A stretch of 64,000 nt of DNA from Eudorina sp. 2006-703-Eu-15 (taxonomy: Eukaryota; Chlorophyta; Chlorophyceae; Chlamydomonadales; Volvocaceae), in the NCBI GenBank assembly GCA_003117195.1, contig BDSI01000005.1, positions 914,857-978,856 on the forward strand. Reading direction: 5' to 3'. Positions 10,093 to 22,086 of this stretch are shown here, piece by piece; within the stretch, counting starts at the first letter, position 1, and each line of letters begins with the position of its first letter. A program made the position numbers and the translations under genes. The notes beneath the pieces were generated by a model. It had not been told where the DNA came from. It saw only the letters and a list, made by a program, of their open reading frames with translations, and did no database searches.

Positions 10093-13000
10093 ATGAAACT
10101 GCTTGATAGCATATTAATCACTGGTATTGGTGCCGCGGCCGCGTTGCTTGTGTCGCATCTATATCGTAAACGGTCCTCGCATAGCGGACATCCCGAAACC
10201 CAGCAAGGCTACACATATCGGTAAGGTTTCAGGCAGATTGTTTGCATGCCAGGTTTTAGGAAATGGGCTCTGTCCAGGATTTTTATGTGAGCAAAGTCCG
10301 CTACCACTACTGTTCGCGCGATGGGTAGCTATTCCTGCGCTTGAAACCGATGCATGTTAGATTACTGATGGGAGACATTTTACTGAATTCCTGCAATGCA
10401 ATTTTGCTTCCTTTCCACCTGTGCCGACATCAGATGGCCCCGCCCCGCGTTGACGGTGGACGCCGTAATTGTATCCCAGCCCTCCGACGACGCCCCCGCG
10501 CAGCTCCTGCTGATCAAACGCAAATTTCCGCCCTTTAAGGTGAGGAGGCGACCCAGCGCACATGCCGCACCCGCACTCGTTGTGTGGTCCACCAATCCCC
10601 GTCCGTTGTCTCTGTTCTGCGCCTCCACACCCCGCCTCCACACCACTCAAGACCCACCTCTGCGCCTCCACACCCCGCCTCCACACCACTCAAGACCCAC
10701 CTCTGCGCCTCCACACCCCGCCTCCACACCACTCAAGACCCACCTCTGCGCCTCCACACCCCGGCAGTGCCCCCCTCCTTCTGGCGCCTGTCGCTTAACG
10801 CACCGCCCTGCACTGTTTCCGGAATACCCCATGAATACCAGGATGCCTGGGCATTGCCTGGTGGCTTCGTGGACGAGGGGGAGGGGCTGGACACGGCTGC
10901 GGGTCGTGAGCTGCGGGAGGAGACCTCCGTGGACCCCTCCAGTGTGACCTTCACGCAGGTAATTAGACTATACATACCACCCGACAGCGTCCGACACCTT
11001 CGGTGCAGGCACCGCTGGCACCGCAGGCACCCACAGGCACCGAAGGATTCAACACACGGACCCCAGCTAGCTAGACAGCTTCAGCGGGGGATGGGACGGG
11101 GTTAAATTATTAAAAACAAAAAATATGAACCCGGGCACACCCAGAAATACTCAGCATACTTACGTGGCGAGGTACCTGCATAGCAGTGGAAGTTTAGAGG
11201 CAGCGCGCGGGCATGTGGCAGCGCGGCCGCGCTGCCGCCGGTGCAACAGCAAGCATAGTGCGGACCCGGTCCAACCCGAAAGAACAGATACATTACCGAC
11301 CTGTGTTAGTGGAAGGTGTAGCCGCGCCGCGAGCATGGCGATGCACACAGGGAAGCCGGGGAAGGGAGTGAGCGAGTGCGGTGTGAGAGGGGCAGCTATA
11401 AGAAAGGAGAAACAAAAACAAAACAGTATGCGAGGATGGCGGGGCGGCAGCGCGGCACGGAAGACGACGTGCTAGGCGGGTGCGGGAGGGATATGGGACG
11501 GGAGACAGTACGACAGGTACGGCATGTGTGACAAGGGGTAAGAACTATCACGGGGGAGGCCGGGGTAGGGCAGGGCGCGGATACGGACGACCGGGTGGCG
11601 GGCCAAACGTGAGGGAATGGCTCCCCACCGTGCCCGGTTGGAGCGGGGCAGCCCCTGCATGTGGGGTGCCGCGTGGTGATGTGCCTGGGGCTGTCGGGCG
11701 GGCTGGGCCAGGTGCGTGCGGTGCCGGGTGGCGCGCCGTTGGGAGAGGGGCCGGGAGACGAAGGAGGCGTAACGATTACACTTGGCAGGCGCCACGGCCG
11801 GGTCGTCCGGGATGGGGCGCTCTGCGTGTCGAGCCGTACACGTGCTGCCGGGGGTGCGCGAGGGGGGCAGCGGGGTGTATGTACATGCATGTGGGCCTTA
11901 CCTGTGCGCAGCTAGGGTTGATGAATGACCTAAGTGATGAATGACCTAAGTGATGAATGACCTAAGTGGCGCAAGACAACCCTGATTCCCCTGACCCGGA
12001 CCCAGACGTATGCCCCAGGGCAGCTAACCGCCGCGGCGGGGCCTGCGGGCCAAAGTGGGTTTGCACGGGGGCGGCGAGCGATGGCGCTGGGCGCGGGTGC
12101 GCACCTTCCAAGGCCTGTGTGGTGAGCCAGGACGTCCAGGACTTGGCATATGCTCTCGGATCGGATGCTGCCGGAATGGCCTTCGCCAACGCTGTGGCCA
12201 AGATCGCCTCCAGCCTAGTTCTGCGGGTGGTGCGCGTACCGGGGTATTTAGTTGCGCATATCGCCATCGGGAGGTGCAAGCTGTCACAGTCAAGCAGCCT
12301 GGTCCGGCAGCAGGTGGAACCCGACAGAAAGGCCATCGCCCGACTGCCAGGCTGCTTGACTGTGACAGCTTGCACCTCCCGATGGCGATATGCGCAACTA
12401 AATACCCCGGTACGCGCACCACCCGCAGAACTAGGCTGGAGGCGATCTTGGCCACAGCGTTGGCGAAGGCCATTCCGGCAGCATCCGATCCGAGAGCATA
12501 TGCCAAGTCCTGGACGTCCTGGCTCACCACACAGGGCTGGGTCGCGAGTCCGTGTTCGTCCGCCTGGGTTGTGGGCTTGGAAAGTGAGCACCCGCGCCCA
12601 GCGCCATCGCTCGCCGCCCCCGTGCAAACCCTCTAAGGGTGGCCCGCAGGCCCCGCCGCGGCGGTCCACTGCCCTGCCCTGGGGCATGTGTCTGGGTCCG
12701 GGTCCGGGGCATCGTGGTTTGTCTTGCGCCGCTTCGGTCATTCATCAACCCTAACACCACAGGGGAGGGGATGCAACAGTCCGAGCAGCGCCATGCCATA
12801 CTGCCTGCCTGTCTGCCTGTCTGCCGTACCTGCATGCAAGGAGGAGGAGACGCACACAACTGACTGTTCCCGATCGCCCCGTCATTATTTCAGGTGTTAC
12901 AATGGACCCCGCGGGTCGTCGGTGACAGCTAGTGCCGGCCTCCCAGCTGTGCCCCTCAGTTCCCGACGTCGCTGCCACTGTGCTAGGCGATGCGCAATTT

Positions 13001-14770
13001 CGAGCGATTACATCACGAGGCGTGCCCCAGCCCTCTGCCCCGCTTGACAACAGCTGACGCCCGGCACAGCGGCAATCCCGATTTTCAACTCATTCATGTC
13101 TAGGATACCGCAAAGCTGATCCACTTGACGCCTTGTTGTATGGGCAGGTTGGCGCGTTCGGGGACCCGGGGCGCGACCCCCGCGGCTGGACGGTCACGGT
13201 GGCCTACGCGGCGTTGGTGCCCGACACCAAGCTGGGCGTCAAAGCCGCGGTGCGGGGCGGCGGGGGCTGAGAGGCGGGGGTGGATCTCAGGGGCTGTCCA
13301 GGGACCCAGGGGGCCAGGGTGCAGGTAATCACGGAGGTTTGGCTTACCCGGGACGGGGATGCCCAAGGGGGATTCGACTGGGCGTATCCCAGTCCGACCG
13401 AAGTTCCGAACGCCCAGCGAGGCATTCCGTCAAGAGTCGGGCTGTGGAGCTTGAAGGTCGATGATGTGCCGCAGTTGTTTCAGAGGGGACTCAATCGAAT
13501 CAGAGGTCTAGGGGTGGGCCGCGGTTCAGTAGCACCCAACCGCCTGGCGTGTCGGTTCCATCCGTGTCAGGATATGTGGCCGTAGGGTGTGTGTGCCTCA
13601 GCCCCAGCGCCGCCGGGACCCCGTCCTTCCCGACGGCGGGCCGATTGCGACCTGGCCGCTGCTGCCGCTGCCGCCTCATCCGCCGTCAATTGTCCGGCCC
13701 CGTGTGCTCACAGCGGTGTGGACCGTCCGTCCCTTTGCCCTGTGCCCCTGTCTGCCCTGTGCCCCTGTCTGCCCTGGCCCGGGGCGGCGGCAGGATGACG
13801 CGCAGGACGCCCGCTGGTTCGACATCTCGTCGCTGCCGCAGCTGGCCTTCGACCACAAGCTAGTGGTGCGGACCTCGCTGCGGCACCTGGCGCTGCAGCA
13901 GGCGGCGGCGGCTGTCGGTGAGACGGGGTCGGGGTCGGGGCCGGGGCCGGGGTTTGTGGCTGGCTGAAATGCCGCCGCAACACACGTCTTCGTGGTGGCA
14001 CCGTAGCTGATCTGTCTGACTCGGTGCAGTTGGAGGTTGAATGGTTGATGATGATGACGTAACGGGCGGTTGGGCGCGGGGTCTGACGTCGTCAAGGTGC
14101 GGTGCGGGGCTGCTGTCGGGTTCGTCGGTCGGTCGGTCGGGCGGTCGGTCGGTCGGTCGGTCGGTCGGTCGGGCGGGCGGGCGGGCGGGCGGGCGGTCGC
14201 GGGCGGGCGGGCGGTCGGTCGGTCGGTCGGTCGGTCCGGTGCGCCCCTGGCTGCCGGCATGGGGACGGGGGACGCACACGGCGGCATGGGGAGAGCCCCC
14301 GAACGTCGCTCACAGAGGGGGGGGCGGGCAATTCGTAGACGGACGAATGGCGCGCCCTGGCGACGAGGGCGAGATTCAGGGTGGGTTGCAGCGCACCGCA
14401 GCCACGCGCTCGGCGCAGCTCTGTGACCTCTAACACACGCTCGGCGCGCCTCTGACCTCTGACCTCTTGACTCGACTGAGGACCGGCCTCACAGCGGTCA
14501 GCCGGTCCACATGGCGCGGCGGGCCGGCTTGCGAACCTTAAGTGGAGCTGCAGGGCCCGGGAGCGAGCCGCCGCTGTCTCCCGATGATGTTCACATGCGC
14601 CCCTGCTACCGGTACCTGCGCACACGCCGCCGTCCATCGGCCAACACCCTTCCCCCCTGCGCCCCACCTCGGCGCTCACGACTCCTCCTCCACCGCCACC
14701 AGACGGACTTAAGGAGAGCCTGCAGGCGGCGGCGGCGAAGCTGGACGGTCCGTGGCGATCCGAAACCTGA
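10093..14770 (+). CDS. Nudix hydrolase with N-terminal signal-anchor-like segment, 214 aa
   Basis: Six exons with matching phases: 10093-10220, 10434-10539, 10842-10958, 13148-13249, 13794-13917, 14703-14770 (stop TGA). Nudix enzymes hydrolyse nucleoside diphosphates linked to another moiety using Mg2+ held by the Nudix box. The box lies in exon 3: GGFVDEGEGLD...RELREETSV fits GX5EX7REUXEEXGU except that Ser replaces the last Gly. FPPFKDAWALPGGF is created exactly by the exon 2/3 junction. Exon 4 (DPRGWTVTVAYAALV) and exon 5 (DARWFDISSLPQLAFDH) match the pattern of ADP-ribose pyrophosphatase-like (COG1051) members, so an ADP-ribose or related substrate is an inference. Residues 1-27 (MKLLDSILITGIGAAAALLV then SHLYRKR) form a hydrophobic segment followed by basic residues, suggesting membrane anchoring or targeting. 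Introns carry tandem repeats and a foldback. Confidence 0.9.
10618..10765. repeat. 43-bp tandem repeat, about 3.4 copies
   Basis: A 43-bp C-rich unit beginning TGCGCCTCCACACCCCGCCT repeats at 10618, 10661, 10704 and 10747 in intron 2 of the Nudix gene. It stretches the pyrimidine-rich region before the acceptor at 10841. Confidence 0.92.
11913..12753. mobile_element. 841-bp foldback (long inverted repeat) in a Nudix intron
   Basis: Two arms of about 390 and 405 bp are inverted copies of each other around a spacer of about 45 bp (12304-12346). Outer ends match (TAGGGTTGATGAATGACC at 11913 and its complement ending at 12753), as do inner ends (AAGCAGCCTGG / CCAGGCTGCTT). The left arm has a 16-bp unit (GATGAATGACCTAAGT) in three copies; the right arm has a private insertion around 12536-12575. 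The gene's sense transcript would fold into a near-complete hairpin. It may be a foldback/MITE-type transposon and a possible small-RNA precursor. No clear target-site duplication could be seen. Confidence 0.85.
14121..14240. repeat. GGTC/GGGC tetranucleotide microsatellite
   Basis: About 120 bp of GGTC interspersed with GGGC units in intron 5 of the Nudix gene. It opens artificial Gly/Arg/Ser-rich and Asp/Arg/Pro/Thr-rich ORFs on both strands. Confidence 0.93.
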
Positions 14771-15941
14771 GCTGGAGGGCCTTCACACACACGAACGAAG
14801 CTCTCACCGCGATTGCCGACAGCCTGCCCCTCAACACCCCCTCTTGTTCCATTGGGGACAGCAACGACCCGGTGGAGGCTGGTCGGTCCGCGGGTCATTG
14901 GTCTGCGGCTGGGGGGTGGTGTCGTGTCGGCCGTGTCGGTGGTGTTGTGTCGGTGCAGCACTCACCCCCTCCCGCTGCACCAGAGGGGGAGGGGGAAGGA
15001 GGGGCAGGTTTGTTGCCCTTGTGCGGTTTCGCTGTCTTTATTGACAGAGGGAGGGAGGGAGGGAGGGAGGGAGGGAGGGAGGGAGGGGCAGTCTGCCAGT
15101 CTCCCGCGGGTGCCGGCTCCCAGATTTCCGTTCCTGCTGCTGCGCCGTGCAAGTAATGATCACGAATGCGCGCTGCTCGATTTAGCGGTCGTGGCATGGT
15201 GAATGAGTGAATAAACGAATACATATATATAATTGAATTAATGTCTGGCGGGTCCCAGTCGGGGATTATCGGCGGTGCGCCCGGGGCTGCCCCCGGCGGC
15301 ACACCGCCGGGAGAGCAGAGATGGGGTTATGTTGGGGGTGCGGGATCGTCGTGATCATTCTCCGAGGTTTATGGCGGTGACCACTGAAGCAGATGTCATG
15401 ATCCTGTGGCAGTGGGCGAGCCCACCGGTGTTGCGGACAGGCTGATGAGTCGGCGCCGGGTAGTTGGGCTGCGTGCGTGACCAGCCAGCCAGGGAGGTGG
15501 GCGGTGCGGTGGCAGAGATCGTCGAGGAGCACGCGGCCTAGGGGCGTTTGCTGGGCTGTTGGTGTGACCGTGACAAGGTGGCCCCTTGAGCTTTGTGGTG
15601 CCGGAACTGGCAGCACGGCGATGATTGACGCATTTTGATTGAGAAATCTTCAACAACCTGGACGGGACACCCGAACACTTTCCTCCTGGTAGAGCATCCA
15701 TACATCAGAATGGATCGCCCAATCGTCTCTTCGGCCTCCCCCCCCCCTGTTGGCACGCAACGCGGGGTGCATGCTGGCCCGCATCGGGTGTCAAATCTCA
15801 GATGCCTGCACCGTCAGTGTCCCGCAGTAAGGCACCAGATGCCATATCGCAGACGCGCTCCTCCGCGCTCCTCAAGCAGTCTTCGTTGGCGGGTAATGCC
15901 GCCGCAGCCGCCGCCGCCGCCGCAGCAGCCCCCCGCAGCCG
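14771..15941. other. Convergent intergenic region
   Basis: Lies between the stop of the Nudix gene (plus) and the stop of the decarboxylase gene (minus), so it should contain two facing 3' UTRs. It holds a GGGA microsatellite at about 15046-15086 and an AT-rich patch at 15200-15240. No ORF with coding character and no clear TGTAA was found. Confidence 0.5.
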
Positions 15942-18900
15942 CTAGGTGGCGACCACCTGCAGGGTGCCCAAGGAGCTGTCCCGGGCGCCCGTCACTGCAC
16001 CGCCGGCGGCCAGGGTGGCCCGCAGGGCGGCCAGCGCGGCGGCGGTGATGCGCTCCCCGGGGAACACCACCGGCACCCCGGGCGGGTAGGGGCACAGCAG
16101 CTCCGAGCTGACGCGGCCCACTGCCGCGTCGGCGGCGACACTGCGCATCATCCAGGGGCGCAAAAGCGGGGAACCCCCGGGGGCCGGAGGAGGGGGCCGG
16201 GTGGCGTGAAACACACACGTCAGCAGGGGTACGGCGCGCCCGGGCTGGCTTGCTGGGTGGGTTGGTGTGGGGGTGTTGTCACAATGGGGGTCATCCCGGG
16301 TTCGCGAGGCGCAGCGGTCGCTCGGGTATAGCGGACCCCGGCAAGCGAGCCGCGGGTGGACATCACCCGGCTTCGTGACTTCAAGCTGCATCATGGTTGC
16401 TGTGGTGAAGAAACCCGCCGGAAAACGTAGGTGCATGCGATGCTTCCCCGGCCGGATATTGGTGGGTGGTGGCTGAAGTACAGTCAGCCGACCGCCCTCC
16501 GAGGCGAGGCGCCCACCCACCGGGGCTCCCATCAGGGCTAGGAGGAGGGGTCGGGAGGGGTCGGCGTGGGCCGAAGGCAGGCAGACAACTCCGCGCTACA
16601 GTAGTACATGCAGCTTGGGGCTGATCGGGAATAAGGGATGGGGCGTCCCCCGACTTGCTCATTTTCAGGCACCCTCTCGATGACCGTTATTCAGTTAGAT
16701 AGATTGCAAGCAACAACATAAACCTACAAATAACGGGATCGTGACCGTTTTGCAATTAGGCCGCAAGAAACTGATTAACTGCAACCAACACGATTGTCGG
16801 GATGACGGTCGCGCTGCACTGTTTACCGTACTTGAATTCATCCGCCCCACGATGCGCTCACCATTCCGTCGCCGCAAAGTACGCCGCCCGCGGCGAGAGG
16901 ACCACCTCCGGCTCGGGTGGCTCATCTCCAGGGAGGGGTGGCCCTGCGCGGCCGGCTGCCCCTGGGCCGGCTGCCCCCGCGTCCTCCGCCCATCCATCCA
17001 GCTCCTGTTCGTGTTCCAATCACACAACGCCAGCGGCCAGTGGCCGGCATTGGCGGCAAAAAGCACAGGGAGAGGGGTACAAATACTAAATCTTTCTTCA
17101 GTACAAGCGTGCTGACGCCGGCAGTGGCGAGGGTCCCCCGTTTCGAACCAGCCAGACGAATTCAGTTAAGACGTTGGGCAGGGCAGGTGGGCTGGTGGAC
17201 GGTACGTCGATCGTTGTCGTACCTTGATCGCAGTCGCTGCGGTGTCGGCGTGCGCCATCCGGGTGCCCGGCCCCAGCGCCAACACCACCGTCTGGGGCGT
17301 CACGGGTCGGCGACAGCGGCAGCAGGTTTCGTAACAAGGGCAGCGTATTGATGCGGGTATTGATGGGGGTATGTGGGTATATGGGTATTGGATATGTGCA
17401 CTTGTGCAGCTCAGGCCATCAACAGCGAGCTGCCAGACGACGCCGATCCGCTCCCTCTGAGGGTGGACTCCCATCCAGGAGACCCCACTCTCCCATCCTT
17501 TCCCTCTGCGACCGAGTTTCCCCATTCTGCTATGTCGTGACCGACAAACATGCCCAGTTTTTATTTTGGAGGTTTCAGTTGACCGAAGCTTCAGAACTAC
17601 TAGGCCTCGGGCGCTGTCAGTCGCTCGGCGCGGTACGGACACACACCCTGGCAGTCGAAAGCTCCGGAACCACGCCGTACTGCCGTTCCAGCCACTCCGC
17701 CGCCTGGAAGCCGCCGTTGGGCAGCCGCAACTCGTCCACCAGCAGGGTCAGCCGCAACGGATCGAAAGAATGTACGGAAGATCTAGATCCAGCCGTACTG
17801 TGATCTAAGAGCCGTATCCGCGAGCAGCATGAGACGGCCGCGCGGATGACCTGCTGGTTGCATCAGGGGAAGGACAGGGCAGGGCAGGGCAGGGCACCCG
17901 GCTATTGGTTCAGATGCTGATGCTGATGCTGACGTCATGCTGACGTCATGTCGATGTCGTGCTGACTCATGTTGACGTCATGTTGACTCATGCTGATCTG
18001 AGCCACGGCGCACTTCTTTGAATGATCTGAAATGCCCCTTGAGGGGTGAGCCCCCGCCGCGACAGCCGCATCGAGGCCGTCCCCTTCCCCCTCTCTTCAC
18101 GTGGAGTAGAGGCCGCAGAGGCCGCACCCCTGACGCTGCGGAACCCGGGGAGCCCGACCCCCCGACCCCCCGACCCCCCGACCCCCCCGGTCAGGCGGCC
18201 TCCCCGCACCTGCGCTGCAGCGCACGCCTCGTCGTACGCCCCGCCCGCCGCAGCCTGCGCCCGCGCCGCGTCCAGGGAGGCCATCAGCAGGTAGGAGGGC
18301 GAGGAGGACTGCAACGTCTGGAGGGCGCGGCCCAGGCGGGTGGGGCACACCCGGGGGCCGGCCGCGTGCAGCATGGCGGCCTGGTCGGCGGGCGTTGGAT
18401 TGGAACGGAGATCAGGGGGATGTGATTGATGCTGTTTGAAGAGCGCGGAGGGGACACACGCGAGCGGCGGGGCACAGGCGCCGCAATCCCGTAGTTTGTT
18501 TGTTTGTCGGGGTCAGAGGCATCACCACCGTGACATGATATGGCATGCTGTGACATGGTAAACGATACACACACACGGGCGGGTCTCTTATCTAAAATCA
18601 CACACGGGCGGGCGGGCTGCATTTCTAAACACACGGACCTGGGTACCTGCGTCAGGGCGCCCAGGACCTTATGGGTGGACTGGATGACCACGTCCGCGCC
18701 GCAGCTCAGGGCGGAGCGCGGCGGCGGCGGCGGAGACGGCTGGAGTGCCTCGCCGCTGGCAGCACCCGCTGTGTCCAGGGAGGGGGCTCCACGTGATGAC
18801 GGCGCCGCGGCGGTGGCCTCTGACGCAGGTGCCGTCGTTGTTGTTGTCGTCAGCGTCGTCACCGGTGACCGCGGCGGCAGGAAGGCGAAGTGGCCGCCGT

Positions 18901-20982
18901 GCGCTTCATCCACCATCAGGGGTGTGCCGTACTCGTGACACACAGTTGCGATGGCTGTGGCCTCAGGACCGAGGGGAAACCCACGGGGGAGTACGGGTGC
19001 CGTACGGAAGTACGGGCACCGTACATGTGGGAACATATGAGGGTTGGTAAGACGAGAGCGCATGGTGGCTATGCGGTGGAATTTGTAGAGTGTGTAGTGA
19101 TCAAATGTTGATGAGCATTGATGAGTATTTCGTACAAGGAGAGTACTGTACCCTTCTGCCTACACAATCACCCCCCTACCCAGCCACCAACACGAACTCG
19201 TCGACCCATCAACCGTTACAAAAGTCGTCCGCGGCCTCGCCCGACCAGCTACCACCCCACCTCCTCACCTTCCACGTCCGCCACTGCGCCAAAGTAGGTC
19301 GGGGAGACGATCAGCACGCCCACGACCCGCCGGCCCTGCGCCGCGGCGGCCCGCAGCGCCTCCCGGACCGACCCATGGGTCACACAGTGCGCCACCCCGA
19401 ACACGGGGTCTACCTCGGGCTGCACCCAGTACGGCTCACATCCTGTCGTACAGAAGGCCAGCGCGGTTGGAGGCGAGGAGCAATCTCTCACGCGCATGAA
19501 AGCAGAAGCCAATGTGGCTGGCAGCCTGCTGCAAATTACGGTACTCGCGCAACTTGATGGCTGCGATCTTGTATTCTTGTATTCTTACCTTGCCTCTAAA
19601 TAATAATTGTGTTCTTGTTAAATAAAATTAATATTTGGTATTAATAAATGTAATTTTGAAACATTTTTTTCCAACCGGCTCACCGGCAAGCACCATCGCT
19701 GAGAAGGCTGATAGGTGGCAGTTGCGCGCCACCACAAGCGTCGGAGCTCCGGATCCCGTACCGCCGCCGCCGCCGCCGCCGCCAGCCCCCGCCGCGGTGG
19801 CCGTCGCCGCCATGATGGCCGCGTGGATGCCCACCGAGCAGCCGTTGACCAGGAACCAGGTGTGGTCGGCTCCGAAGGCGGCCGCGGCCAGTTGCTGGGC
19901 CTCCGAGATGACCCCGGAGGGCGAGGAAAGGAAGTCCAGGCCTGCGGAAGCGCGATGTGACGAAGCGCGAGGTGCGCGCCGCGCCCGCGGGACGACGACC
20001 GTCAGACGAGCGCTCGGCTGTCGTCTATGTGTGTGTGAAACCCTATGTGCAATGTACGGCACACCTCTCTCTCCTCCTCTTTCTCTCGCTGGACTCGGGC
20101 CGTCGACCTCACCGGCTTTCAGTCCGGTCGTACAGTGTGCTGTGTTTTGAGCACGAACTCAGCCGTACTGCCGTACTTTGTGCCACTAATTCCAATTGCG
20201 CGTCACTCGGCCATCGATCCACCCTTTGCTGCTTACCTGCTATCTCCGTCAGGTCGTACTGCAATACGGAGCCGCTCCGTGGCCGTACGAGGTCCATGAG
20301 CCCTGCGGGGGCTCCGGCGCCTCGCTGGGTGGCGCAATCGGTCGGTCAGTCCCGAGGGACCAGAGTGGGGAACGTGTCAGCACTGCCGTACACTCGTGTC
20401 AGCACGTGGGCGGGGCACGGGTTCCAGACCTCCTCGGAGCCGTTCACGGCTGTGTGCATCTCTGTCTCGGTCTTGTGTCTGTCTCTGTGTCAAGATCTCG
20501 CTGAGCCCAACTGCCCAAGACTCGGATAGCTTCTTCTGCGGCAGCCGATGAATCGCCCCAAGGTACGGCAGGGGGAACCCCAGGGTGCGCCCCACCTTGT
20601 GACCCGGCACGTGGAACGGTGCCTCGTGTACGGCGTTGCCGCGTTGTCGAACAGCTTCCACCAGGGGCATTCGCAATTGACCATCGCCCGCTGGTCGCTG
20701 TGTCGTTGCCGTACCACCCAGGGCGGTGTTCTTATCCTGGGTGGGCGGCGGTGGCCGAGACGACGGCCCGGCGGCGGATCCAGCATTCTGGGCGGGGGCC
20801 ACTGAGGGCGACGGTGGTGGCGGTTGCGGCGACGCAGTAGCACTCGCGGAGGGCCTTGCCCTAGTGCGTTTGCCAAACGGGCATGCGAAGGATTTCAGGG
20901 CGATTCGGCACCCCGGAGGCCCCCGCCCTGCTTGGAAGGTTGTTGAGATGTGCGACCGTGGGTCCAACCCCGAGCGAGGCAT
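15942..20982 (-). CDS. PLP-dependent Orn/Lys/Arg decarboxylase-family protein
   Basis: Ten exons recognised: 20596-20982, 20237-20324, 19684-19941, 19269-19442, 18647-18954, 18210-18380, ~17647-17797, 17223-17291, 16862-17004, 15942-16140. All phases agree except at 18210/17797, where one short exon seems unfound. The family (fold-type I, basic amino-acid decarboxylases) makes agmatine, cadaverine or putrescine from Arg, Lys or Orn. Visible motifs: FHVPGHK at the end of exon 1, LQYDLTEIAGLDFL, NGCSVGIHAAIMA, LVSPTYFGA-like IVSPTYFGAVAD, VDEAHGGHF (aspartate for PLP) and STHKVLGALTQ, where the Lys (about residue 398) should bind PLP. The C-terminal domain follows (DPLRLTLLVDE, LCPYPPGVPVVFPGE). 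The N-terminal ~100 residues are basic and low-complexity, possibly a plastid transit peptide. Substrate cannot be decided from sequence alone. Confidence 0.88.
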
Positions 20983-22011
20983 GGATTGTTCCTCGTCAGG
21001 TGCGCCTTGTCGATACGCTGTATATTAGATCTTACAATAAATATGGAGTTAATTGATCGAATTGCCTAACTTGATGTCCTGATGTGTAATCGTTTTGACT
21101 TGCAAGCAAGCATAGCGGGCAGCCGCCGCCGTATCAAGGTCATCAAAATAACCCACGTTGGTACTTTGTCTCCATCTGAAGAGAATAATATTTTAATGCA
21201 ACACCAAGTAATTGGTGCTTGTACGAAACTCAGCACAACGGAAGCCCGTTAGTTCGTTATTGCCACACACCAGAGACAACGCGCACAAAAAAACGACGCG
21301 CCGCTGCCGCGGATGCACACAGTGGTGTGGTGCGACTGCAATCGAAGTTTCCTCCCTCGCGGGTCTTGGTGTCGGCCGAAGAACGGCAAGCGTGGGCACA
21401 GGTGAGGACTCGCGGTGAGGCCAGACAAACGCGATGAGGCCCGAGGAATTTGTTTCGCTACAGCAGCGGCTTCCAGCCGGCGAGGAATCAATTTCATCCC
21501 TTGCACACAGCAGCCAGGGTGGGTGGGTGGGTGGGTGGCTGCGCCTTGGTACACAGGCGTGTGCGTACTCGACACCGATTTCACCAGAACGTGAAACGAC
21601 GTGATTCGGAGGAAGATCTGGACATCGCATCCCCGTGGCGCACGAGGGACCGCACGGAGATGGAGGCTGGATCCAAGAGGTTACAAGAGTTATGGAGAGC
21701 CCGCAGCCTAGCTAGCTTCTGGCCGGGGCGAGCCGTGGTATATTGAGATGCCCATTCCCACTTGACATGGTTGGGAGGCATACGGTATAGCGAGCATCCG
21801 TGGGATGCTCTCTTGGAAGCCAGTGGACAGGTTCCTCCCTCCCTCTGGTGGCGCGCGTGCAATAATCTGGTATTGCATCGTGACCCTCTCCCTCTCCGGT
21901 CGCCTCCAACCACCTCAACCGTCACCCCCCGGCTCAGCAACCGGAACTCAAGGGCCACCGGGCTTCGACTCGCAGCGCCTGTCCGCCAACCACCACTATT
22001 ATCAATGACGA

Positions 22012-22086
22012 TGTTGTTATTGTGGACCCCGCCCAGTGATGTTATTGTGGACCCCGCCCAGTGATGTTATTGTGGACCCCGCCCAG
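22012..22086. repeat. 25-bp direct repeat, three copies
   Basis: Unit GTTATTGTGGACCCCGCCCA with flanking GTGAT repeats three times head to tail with almost no divergence, in intergenic DNA upstream of the decarboxylase gene. Confidence 0.85.
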
